Shown here: positions 1 to 5,027 of the stretch, piece after piece
How positions within the stretch are numbered: the stretch's first letter is position 1
Layout of the letters: every line of letters starts with the position of its first letter
Position numbers and translations under genes: made by a program
Origin: Chromatiales bacterium
GTDB lineage: Bacteria > Pseudomonadota > Gammaproteobacteria > SZUA-152
Assembly: GCA_026999335.1 (NCBI GenBank)
Contig: JALTPW010000016.1
Coordinates: 1 to 6,195 of the forward strand
Reading direction: 5' to 3'
Length of the DNA: 6,195 nt
Notes under the pieces: generated by a model
What the model saw: only the letters and a program-made list of their open reading frames with translations
The model's database searches: none
What the model was told of the DNA's origin: nothing

Positions 1-446
1 TCGACCGACAACCCACATGCTTCCCCTACGTTCCCGGCTATTTGTCATTCCGGGAAATCCCCGCATTGCTGGCGGCATTGGCCAAGCTCACCATCACACC
101 TGGCCTCATCCTCTGCGATGGACAGGGCCTGGCGCATCCGCGCCGCTTTGGCATTGCCTGCCACCTCGGCGTACTGACCGGGTTGGCCACCATCGGCGTC
201 GCCAAGTCACGGCTGATTGGCACCCATGACGAGCCCGGCGCAAAGAAGGGCAGCTGGACGCCGCTGATGGATAAGGGAGAAGTCATCGGCGCCGTGCTAC
301 GCACTCGGGACAGAGTCAGTCCGCTGTATGTTTCCGTGGGACATCGCATCGATTTGCAAACGGCTATCGAGTACGTACTGCGCTGCACCACCCGCTACCG
401 CCTGCCGGAAACCACACGTTGGGCGCACCGGCTGGCCTCGGATTAA
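1..446 (+). CDS. nfi: Endonuclease V (deoxyinosine 3' endonuclease), 5'-truncated by window edge
   Basis: Endonuclease V nicks DNA one phosphodiester bond 3' of hypoxanthine and other deaminated bases, starting alternative excision repair in the cytoplasm. The frame is open from the left edge (first full codon at 3) and gives 147 residues before TAA at 444-446. Seen directly: the family block FPYVPGYLSFREIPALL, whose Glu is the catalytic metal ligand; LCDGQG, whose Asp is a second ligand; then HPRRFGIACHLG, TIGVAKSRL, GHRIDL and the C-terminal YRLPETTRWAH, all in the order of E. coli Nfi. From the roughly 223-residue E. coli protein I infer that about 60 N-terminal residues, including the first catalytic Asp, lie outside the window. 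The TTG at 42 is inside the conserved core and is not a real start. A hairpin repeat begins 4 nt after the stop. The identification is very secure. Confidence 0.96.
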   Translation, partial: DRQPTCFPYVPGYLSFREIPALLAALAKLTITPGLILCDGQGLAHPRRFGIACHLGVLTGLATIGVAKSRLIGTHDEPGAKKGSWTPLMDKGEVIGAVLRTRDRVSPLYVSVGHRIDLQTAIEYVLRCTTRYRLPETTRWAHRLASD

Positions 447-449
447 CGT

Positions 450-494
450 AGCAAGGTAGCCTGGGTTGAGCTTGCGAAACCTAGGCTACTTGCT
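450..494 (+). repeat. Hairpin repeat, copy 1 (REP-like family), just downstream of nfi
   Basis: This is an imperfect inverted repeat. Its left arm (450-467, core gtagcctgggtt) pairs with its right arm (477-494, core aacctaggctac) around a loop gagcttgcga, with one bulge and one wobble in the long stem. It starts 4 nt after the nfi stop, so it may act as a transcript 3'-end hairpin, although no clear T tract follows. The pattern GTAGCCTGG-N-TGAGC resembles the two copies at 1793-1824 and 1842-1873. Hairpins of this general form are common intergenic repeats in gammaproteobacteria. No transposase partner is visible here. Confidence 0.75.
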
Positions 495-813
495 TTAACC
501 GCATACGCAATCTGAGAAACCGAGTATTCCATCATGAACCGATCTGGTACTGACAAGATCTGGCGTAACAGCATAAGGACATACTGGAAGCCATCGCCTG
601 GATAGAACCGGCAATGCGGGATCTTGCTGTACTATTGATCGTTTTCCCGGTGTCCACCAGCAAGGACTACAAGAGGTCGAGCAGAAATTGAAACGGTTTT
701 GTTGAATGCAAGCATTGGCTTTCATTCTTCAACCCAAGCTGCCGTGTAACAAACATTCGCGTGGGCACACAAAACGTGCCCTACCGGGCCGGGCTGGCAG
801 CGTAATTCCGAAA
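495..813. other. Gene-free stretch with no recognisable content
   Basis: Short open frames exist on both strands (for example 495-725 on the minus strand). None shows a family motif, a convincing ribosome binding site, or codon use like the neighbouring genes. Translations of all three plus frames contain stops and nothing that I can assign to a transposase, integrase or toxin family. It may be decayed accessory DNA, possibly including the 5' region or antisense RNA of the SymE-like gene that follows, but nothing in the sequence proves this. Confidence 0.5.
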
Positions 814-956
814 ATGAAATATCAAATGGGTAATAATGGAAAGGCAAAAAGCAAGGCCCCCTAGTTCGCTGGCTGCAACAGGTGGGCTTTGAGATCAACA
901 CCCCGATGAAGGTGCGGGTGATGGACGACTGTCTGGTGCTTACCGCTGAGCCATAA
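814..956 (+). pseudogene. SymE-like toxin reading frame, interrupted by a frameshift at a C run
   Basis: The 3' frame (837-956, stop TAA at 954) reads VRWLQQVGFEINTPMKVRVM and then DDCLVLTAEP. This matches the core of the SymE family (in E. coli SymE, GQWLEAAGF followed by a V-x-V-M-x-GCIVLTA segment). SymE is an SOS-induced AbrB-fold-related toxin linked to RNA cleavage or nucleoid condensation and is normally held down by the antisense RNA SymR. The 3' frame has no start codon: it opens after TAA at 834. The adjacent +1 frame has an ATG at 814 and reads 16 residues ending KAKSKAP before TAG at 862. One extra C in the C5 run (857-861) would join the two into a 47-residue protein. No good Shine-Dalgarno precedes 814. 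It is either a decayed gene, a sequencing indel or a -1 shift site. SymR would be antisense to the 5' end, but I cannot locate it. The family call is fairly good; functionality is doubtful. Confidence 0.62.
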
Positions 957-962
957 AGGCAA

Positions 963-1008
963 AGGCCCGGCTGATATTCTTGGCCGGGCCTCTGTTGTTT
1001 GGGTTTTT
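963..1008 (+). terminator. Intrinsic terminator after the SymE-like frame
   Basis: A perfect 9-bp GC-rich stem, aggcccggc (963-971) with gccgggcct (983-991), encloses an 11-nt loop and is followed by a T-rich tail (ctgttgtttgggttttt, 992-1008). It lies 7 nt after the TAA of the SymE-like frame, so it ends plus-strand transcription of that gene and insulates parD downstream. Confidence 0.85.
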
Positions 1009-1183
1009 GAAAAGATACATTAACGCAATAACGCAAGTCTGACACCCTACCTGGCTACTCGCTAATGCCGTTTTTGTTTTGCGATAAGCTACCGAAAGAG
1101 CAGGGACAGGACTTCATGAGGGGTGCATTTAGAGGCATGATGGAGGTACATATTCACACAACTCCCTTGGAGGTATCCTTCAT
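1009..1183. other. parD upstream region with short repeats
   Basis: There is no gene here. It contains a perfect 8-bp tandem duplication, taacgcaa at 1021-1028 and 1029-1036. Closer to parD are two similar elements, catgaggggtgcat (1115-1128) and catgatggaggtacat (1136-1151), with starts 21 bp apart. The string tggaggta occurs at 1141-1148 and again at 1168-1175, where it forms the parD ribosome binding site. ParD proteins usually autorepress by binding repeated or palindromic sites here, so these are candidate operator elements. I did not find a convincing -35/-10 pair. Confidence 0.35.
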
Positions 1184-1441
1184 ATGGCAATTGTCAAAAC
1201 AACTCTCAGTCTCACAGACCTCGACCGCAAATGGATGAATGAAATCATTTCAAGTGGTGAATATGTGAGCAGCAGTGAATATGTGCGCAACCTCATTCGC
1301 AGAGACAAGGAACAGCGCACCGAAATCGAAGCCATCCGAACCAGGCTTATCAAGGCCGAGAAAAATGGCTTTATTGACCAAACTCGCGACGAAATACTCA
1401 CAGAATTTAAGGACAAGTTGCGGCACAATGGGAAGTTATAG
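1184..1441 (+). CDS. parD: ParD-family antitoxin (type II toxin-antitoxin)
   Basis: An 85-residue protein of typical ParD length. The N-terminal half has the ribbon-helix-helix pattern: a beta strand (KTTLSL, residues 5-10), helix A (about 12-24), a turn at SGEYVSSSEYVRNLIRR and helix B. Ribbon-helix-helix dimers bind operator DNA. The charged C-terminal half (about 45-85) would be the flexible segment that wraps and neutralises the ParE toxin. The start ATG at 1184 has a strong ggagg at 1169-1173, 10 nt upstream. The 3' end overlaps the ATG of the toxin frame by 14 nt (1428-1441), the usual coupled arrangement for parDE. The complex is expected to autorepress from the repeats upstream. The gene is intact, unlike its toxin partner, and its base composition is less GC-rich than the pil genes, suggesting acquisition by transfer. 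Confidence 0.9.
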   Translation: MAIVKTTLSLTDLDRKWMNEIISSGEYVSSSEYVRNLIRRDKEQRTEIEAIRTRLIKAEKNGFIDQTRDEILTEFKDKLRHNGKL

Positions 1442-1716
1442 ACTCAGGCCAGATGCGAAAGCCGATTTATGGCGAATTTATAACCGAGGTCTTGAGAAGT
1501 GGGGCGAGGCGCGAGCCGACGATTATTATAACGATTTTTTTTGATCGTTTTGAACAGTTGGCCAAGCAACCCTATTTGTATCAAGCCATTGATTATATTC
1601 GTGAGGGCTACAGGCATAGTGTTTGTGGTATTGATACGATTTATTATCGTGTTGACGGTGATTCAGTCGAAATCATGAGTATCTTAGGGCGGCAAGACGC
1701 GGGTGAGTGGCTTTAA
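1428..1716 (+). pseudogene. parE: ParE/RelE-superfamily toxin, split by a +1 frameshift at a T8 run
   Basis: ParE toxins target DNA gyrase and block replication. The 5' frame starts at ATG 1428 inside parD and reads MGSYRLRPDAKADLWRIY, continues to EKWGEARADDYYNDFF, and then hits TGA at 1542-1544. The rest of the domain continues without loss in the +1 frame from 1543: DRFEQLAKQPYLYQ, then EGYRHSVCGIDTIYYRV, and ends VEIMSILGRQD, the family C-terminal block, with TAA at 1714-1716. Skipping one base of the T8 tract (1535-1542) gives a full 95-residue ParE, so the gene differs from an intact one by a single base. The options are a mutation that silenced the toxin, a sequencing indel, RNA polymerase slippage on T8, or +1 ribosomal shifting: UUU before UGA re-pairs perfectly with UUU and the next codon is GAU. 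The family assignment is strong; the functional state is open. Confidence 0.85.
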
Positions 1717-1792
1717 TTTGTGGAAACTCGCGCTTTATTTTTAAAACAGCGGTGACAGAAAGCAGCCCATCGATCCTAGAGAATACAGCAAG

Positions 1793-1824
1793 GTAGACTG
1801 AATGAAACGAAGTGGAATCCGGAA
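1793..1824 (+). repeat. Hairpin repeat family, copy 2 (degenerate), plus orientation
   Basis: The element gtagactgaatgaaacgaag (1793-1812) followed by tggaatccggaa aligns position by position with copy 3 (gtagcctggatggagcgtag, then cgtaatccggga). It shares with copy 1 the upstream extension agcaag directly before GTAG (1787-1792). It is diverged, so its own hairpin is weak, but it lies 17 nt from copy 3 in the opposite orientation and the two can pair into a larger structure between convergent parE and the regulator-phosphatase gene. Confidence 0.6.
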
Positions 1825-1841
1825 CGAGTCAGCATCACACT

Positions 1842-1873
1842 TCCCGGATTACGCTACGCTCCATCCAGGCTAC
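1842..1873 (-). repeat. Hairpin repeat family, copy 3, overlapping the stop codon of the minus-strand gene
   Basis: Read on the minus strand it begins gtagcctggatggagcgtag and ends taatccggga. The arms cccggat (1843-1849) and atccagg (1863-1869, plus-strand reading) pair over 7 bp with one wobble. Its first bases, GTAG, contain the TAG stop (1870-1872) of the regulator-phosphatase gene, so the last codon of that gene lies at the repeat edge. With copy 2 it forms a head-to-head pair like a small BIME and may terminate transcription from both sides. Confidence 0.65.
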
Positions 1874-3033
1874 TCATCCGGAGCCGGGCAACGTATACCC
1901 ACCACGCTGATATCGTCCTGACCGCGCCGCTTGCCGAGGTGTGCCCGCAGGGTCGCAGCAACGCGTTCACAAACACCCTGCCCACTCTTTCCGTCGATAG
2001 CCATGGCCAGCCCGCTCTCATCGAAGGTATTTCCCTGCGCATCATCGGCATCCAGCACACCGTCCGAATACAACAACAGCTCCGCGCCCTGAGCCACTTG
2101 CAATATCTCGGTGCGCGCATCGAAATCGTCTTCGCCGACAATACCCAGCGGCGGTGAACGCGGTATGAAACGGTGAATGACACCGACGTCGTCATCCACC
2201 AACAGCGCCTCGGGATTGCCGCCATTCCACACCTCGAACAGCCGGTTGTGTTCATCAAAAACCACCACGGTGGCAGCGACGAAACGATCCCGCGGCATCA
2301 GTGCGCGCAGCTGCCGGTTCATGGCCGTGACGATGCTGGAAACACTGTAACCAGCCTGCGCCATATCATAAAATGTCTGCGAAACCGGCATTTGCATCAG
2401 CGCCGCCGACAGACCATGGCCGGTGGCGTCGGCCAGCAGGACGTAGAGACGGTCGTCGAAAGGTCGTGCGGCAGCAACCAGATCACCACTCATGTGCACG
2501 GCAGGCAGGATCCAGACCTTGAGCAGGGAATCGGCGAGCGTGGCGCTGCGGGTAATACGCGCCATCAGGCGGGTCGCCAGTTGCATCTCCTGCTCTGCAT
2601 CATCACGGTATTGCTGCAGCTCACTGGCCGTATCTTCCAGTGTCTGCTGCATCTCAGAGATACGCTGCATGGCAGTAATCTTGGCGGCGAGGATTTTCAG
2701 ATTGACCGGCTTGGTAAGGTAGTCGTCTCCACCGGCCTCCAGGCCCATGACCTGGTCATCGGCGGAAGCCTTGGCACTCATGAAAATGATCGGCACCCAG
2801 TTTTCGTTACACAGGGTACGAATCTGCCGCGTCGCCTCATAGCCATCCATTTCTGGCATCATCACGTCCATCAGTACCAGATCCGGCCGGCATTCCTCGA
2901 ATCGCGCCACCGCCTCCAGACCATTGGTAGCGAAAATCGTCTCGTGCCCCATGCGCCGGATGAACTTATCGAACAGGCTCAGATTGGCCTCGGTATCATC
3001 CACCACCAGAATTTTCAATGTCTTGCCGGACAC
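1870..3033 (-). CDS. Response regulator fused to PP2C/SpoIIE-type serine phosphatase (RsbU/HsbR-like)
   Basis: This two-domain output protein has 387 residues from the GTG at 3033. Residues about 6-122 are a receiver domain with acidic pair D12/D13, phosphoacceptor D56 (in DLVLMDVMMPEMDG), S86 and K108 (LTKPV). A charged, probably coiled-coil linker follows (about 125-165). Residues about 170-380 are a PP2C phosphatase domain with the metal-binding Asp set present: D184 (MSGDL), D202 (ADATGHG), D324 (YSDG) and D373/D374 (GQDDIS). Proteins of this design, such as RsbU relatives and Pseudomonas HsbR, dephosphorylate an anti-sigma-factor antagonist when the receiver is phosphorylated. No kinase, antagonist or anti-sigma gene is adjacent, so the partner is unknown. 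I chose GTG 3033 because ggggagg precedes it by 5 nt; an in-frame ATG at 3093 would add 20 unconserved residues and has no ribosome binding site. The gene is divergent from the PP0621-pilSR cluster. Confidence 0.9.
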   Translation of the reverse strand: MSGKTLKILVVDDTEANLSLFDKFIRRMGHETIFATNGLEAVARFEECRPDLVLMDVMMPEMDGYEATRQIRTLCNENWVPIIFMSAKASADDQVMGLEAGGDDYLTKPVNLKILAAKITAMQRISEMQQTLEDTASELQQYRDDAEQEMQLATRLMARITRSATLADSLLKVWILPAVHMSGDLVAAARPFDDRLYVLLADATGHGLSAALMQMPVSQTFYDMAQAGYSVSSIVTAMNRQLRALMPRDRFVAATVVVFDEHNRLFEVWNGGNPEALLVDDDVGVIHRFIPRSPPLGIVGEDDFDARTEILQVAQGAELLLYSDGVLDADDAQGNTFDESGLAMAIDGKSGQGVCERVAATLRAHLGKRRGQDDISVVGIRCPAPDE

Positions 3034-3038
3034 ATGCA

Positions 3039-3045
3039 CCTCCCC
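3039..3045 (-). promoter_or_regulatory. Ribosome binding site deciding a GTG start
   Basis: The minus strand reads ggggagg followed by tgcat and then GTG (3033-3031). This near-perfect Shine-Dalgarno selects the GTG over the longer in-frame ATG at 3093, which has none. Confidence 0.7.
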
Positions 3046-3063
3046 ATCACTGACACACCTGTG

Positions 3064-3069
3064 TTTATA
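3064..3069 (-). promoter_or_regulatory. Possible -10 element for the regulator-phosphatase gene
   Basis: TATAAA on the minus strand lies about 30 nt upstream of the preferred GTG and would give a short leader containing the ribosome binding site. The -35 region is weak (T-rich, around 3085-3092). It overlaps one of two atacctc direct repeats, and the alternative ATG start at 3093 would lie upstream of it, supporting the shorter gene. Confidence 0.3.
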
Positions 3070-3083
3070 CCTCGTAATACCTC
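3067..3083. repeat. Pair of 7-bp direct repeats one helical turn apart in the divergent promoter region
   Basis: The string atacctc occurs at 3067-3073 and 3077-3083, exactly 10 bp apart, so both copies face the same side of the helix. The first overlaps the candidate minus-strand -10. It could be a regulator binding site serving one or both divergent genes, or chance. Confidence 0.4.
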
Positions 3084-3097
3084 TGAAAAACATAGCA

Positions 3098-3127
3098 CAG
3101 ACAAAGGCAGTACCCGATCCGTATAAT
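3098..3127 (+). promoter_or_regulatory. Sigma70-type promoter for the PP0621-pilSR cluster, nearly leaderless
   Basis: A consensus TATAAT (3122-3127) is preceded at 18 bp by CAGACA (3098-3103), which matches 4 of 6 bases of the -35 consensus. Transcription would begin around 3133-3135, directly at the ATG at 3135, and no Shine-Dalgarno lies between the -10 and the ATG. Confidence 0.5.
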
Positions 3128-3134
3128 CAACCCC

Positions 3135-3362
3135 ATGCCCATATTCCGCGTTCTCATCATCGGCCTCGCCGTGTGGCTGGCCATCGCCCTGATCCGGCGA
3201 CTGTATTTCAAATCCCAAGCCAACGCCCCACGCTCGCTGGAGCATTATGTCGAAACCGTTGCCTGCCGGCACTGCGGGGTACACGTCCCCCGCGAACAGG
3301 CACTGGCGCAGGGGAAACACTTTTACTGCAGCCCGCAGCACCGGGATAGCGGACGTGACTAA
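3135..3362 (+). CDS. PP0621-family small membrane-anchored Cys-rich protein
   Basis: This 75-residue protein has an N-terminal hydrophobic segment (residues about 4-21, IFRVLIIGLAVWLAIALI) flanked by RR, which predicts an anchor with the C-terminal part in the cytoplasm. The C-terminal half carries a compact motif, C44-x2-C47, H50, and then C65-x3-H69 (YCSPQH), that looks like a small zinc-binding site. This resembles the short uncharacterised proteins (PP0621 type) found next to pilS in pseudomonads and related bacteria; the molecular function is unknown. It lies 33 nt upstream of pilS on the same strand and probably shares its transcript. No ribosome binding site precedes the ATG and a good -10 ends only 7 nt before it, so translation may be leaderless. 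The only nearby alternative start, GTG at 3171, would cut into the membrane segment. Confidence 0.8.
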   Translation: MPIFRVLIIGLAVWLAIALIRRLYFKSQANAPRSLEHYVETVACRHCGVHVPREQALAQGKHFYCSPQHRDSGRD

Positions 3363-3395
3363 AGATCGCCGCAACAGGAACCGTAAGGCATAGGT

Positions 3396-5027
3396 ATGCC
3401 CAAGCCCTCCCCCCCCAACAGTCTCCTCGGCCGGGATTCCGACCAGATCTGGCGCCCGCTGCGCTACCTGAATCTGTATCGCATCCTGCTGGCTTCGCTG
3501 TTCGTCAGTTCCTTTTTTATCGATGCCAATCTGCCACAGTTGGGCAAGCACGCCCCACATCTGTTCATCACCGTCAGCATCGTCTACCTGCTGCTGGCCT
3601 GCATCGCCAGCTTCGCCATCCACTGGCGCTGGCTCGGTTTCCAGCCCTTGGCTTACGGGCTGGTGGTACTGGATATCATCGCCCTGACCCTGCTGATGCG
3701 CAGCAGTGGCGGTATCGCCTCCGGACTGGGCATGCTGCTGGTGGTGGCCATCGCTGGCAACAGCCTGCTGCTGGGTGGCCGAACCTCGATCCTGTTTGCC
3801 GCCATCGCCGCACTGGCGGTGCTGGCGGAGCAGGTCTATGCGCAAATATCACAAACCCTACCCGTCGATTACACCAAGGCCGGCATCCTTGGCGCGACAC
3901 TGTTCGCCACCGCCTTTCTCGCCCATGTCCTGTCCAGACGCATCCGCGAAAGCGAGGAACTGGCGGCGCAGCGCGGCGTTGACCTGGCCAATCTGGCACA
4001 ACTCAACCAGCACGTCATTCAACGCATGCAGTCGGGCATCATCGTCGTCGATGCCAACAGCCGTATCCGCCTGATGAATGAATCGGCCTGGCATATGCTG
4101 GGGCTGCCTCTACTGAGCGGCTCCACCAACAAGCCTCTGAAGTTGGTGTCCGCAGAACTGGACGAACAGCTGGCCGCCTGGCTGAACAACAAGCTGAACG
4201 AACCTTGGGTCTTTCGCACTGGCAGCGGCTCCACCGACCTGCTGCCCAGTATGACCGCCCTGGGCTACGACAGACAGGCCGGCACCCTGATATTTCTCGA
4301 AGACACCGCACGCATGGCGCAACAGGCCCAACAGATGAAGCTGGCCTCGCTGGGCCGCCTCACCGCCAGCATCGCCCACGAGATCCGTAACCCACTAGGC
4401 GCCATCAGCCATGCTGAACAACTGCTCAGCGAAACCGCACCGGACAACCCCTCGGATCGGCGTCTGCTGGAGATCATTCACAGCAACACCGCACGCGTGA
4501 ATGACATCATTGAAAATGTGCTGCAACTAAACCGCCGTGACCGCGCCAAGCCCGAGGATCTGTCCCTCAACGACTGGCTGGCGCATTTCATCGCCGAATT
4601 CACCCTCAGCCAGGGCTGTAGCGCCGAAGACATCAACATCAATATCGAACCCGGCGACATCATCGTTCGTATGGATGCCACCCAGCTCCACCAAATTCTG
4701 TGGAATCTGTGCCAAAATGGCCTACGCTACAGCCGTGACCACCCCGGCCAACCCAAGCTGGAACTGCATGGAGGACAGCAGCCCGGCATCAGTCATCCCG
4801 TGCTCGACATCATCGACCACGGCCCCGGCATCAAGCCGGAGGATGTGCAACACATCTTCGAGCCCTTCTTCACCACCGACACCAAGGGCTCGGGACTGGG
4901 GCTCTACATCGCACGCGAACTCTGCGAAGGCAACGCCGCACGCCTGAGCTATATCGCCATACCCACCGGAGGCAGCTGTTTTCGTATAGAATTCGCCGAC
5001 ACCCGGACACGCACCAACAAACCATGA
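3396..5027 (+). CDS. pilS: Sensor histidine kinase PilS (type IV pilus regulation)
   Basis: PilS is the inner-membrane kinase and phosphatase of the PilS-PilR system, which adjusts pilin transcription; in Pseudomonas it is reported to sense pilin levels in the membrane. The 543 residues show the expected order. The N-terminal RPLRYLNLYRILLASLFV starts a multi-span membrane region (about 25-180, hydrophobic stretches near 28-43, 56-76, 85-100, 110-127, 131-149 and 162-180). A PAS-like segment follows (about 200-305). The HisKA helix has H328 in SIAHEIRNPLGAISHAEQLL. The ATPase domain has the N box (WNLCQNGLRYS, 436-446), the G1 box (DHGPGI, 474-479), the F box (FEPFFTTD, 488-495) and the G2 box (GSGLGL, 498-503). 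All catalytic elements are intact and the length is usual for PilS. The start ATG 3396 has a modest taagg 7 nt upstream. Its stop overlaps the pilR start (ATGA), indicating translational coupling. Confidence 0.95.
   Translation: MPKPSPPNSLLGRDSDQIWRPLRYLNLYRILLASLFVSSFFIDANLPQLGKHAPHLFITVSIVYLLLACIASFAIHWRWLGFQPLAYGLVVLDIIALTLLMRSSGGIASGLGMLLVVAIAGNSLLLGGRTSILFAAIAALAVLAEQVYAQISQTLPVDYTKAGILGATLFATAFLAHVLSRRIRESEELAAQRGVDLANLAQLNQHVIQRMQSGIIVVDANSRIRLMNESAWHMLGLPLLSGSTNKPLKLVSAELDEQLAAWLNNKLNEPWVFRTGSGSTDLLPSMTALGYDRQAGTLIFLEDTARMAQQAQQMKLASLGRLTASIAHEIRNPLGAISHAEQLLSETAPDNPSDRRLLEIIHSNTARVNDIIENVLQLNRRDRAKPEDLSLNDWLAHFIAEFTLSQGCSAEDININIEPGDIIVRMDATQLHQILWNLCQNGLRYSRDHPGQPKLELHGGQQPGISHPVLDIIDHGPGIKPEDVQHIFEPFFTTDTKGSGLGLYIARELCEGNAARLSYIAIPTGGSCFRIEFADTRTRTNKP

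Noticed and set aside
38..391. 117-codon open frame on the minus strand
   Set aside because: It is the antisense shadow of nfi, whose motifs are unmistakable; the minus frame has no family signature or ribosome binding site.
450..494. Possible integron attC site or CRISPR unit
   Set aside because: There is no integrase, no attC core sites and no regularly spaced array; the three dispersed copies fit a REP-like intergenic repeat better.
722..1045. 107-codon open frame on the minus strand
   Set aside because: It runs antisense through the SymE core and the terminator hairpin and has no recognisable motif.
3034..3093. Longer form of the regulator-phosphatase starting at ATG 3093
   Set aside because: There is no Shine-Dalgarno before it, the added residues are not part of the receiver domain, and a strong ggggagg precedes the GTG at 3033.
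2173..3126. 317-codon open frame on the plus strand
   Set aside because: It is antisense to the regulator-phosphatase gene and His/Gln-rich, as expected for the complement of a GC-rich gene.
3015..3845. 276-codon open frame on the minus strand
   Set aside because: It covers PP0621-type and pilS sequence on the opposite strand and is low-complexity Gln/Gly/Asp-rich; a shadow.
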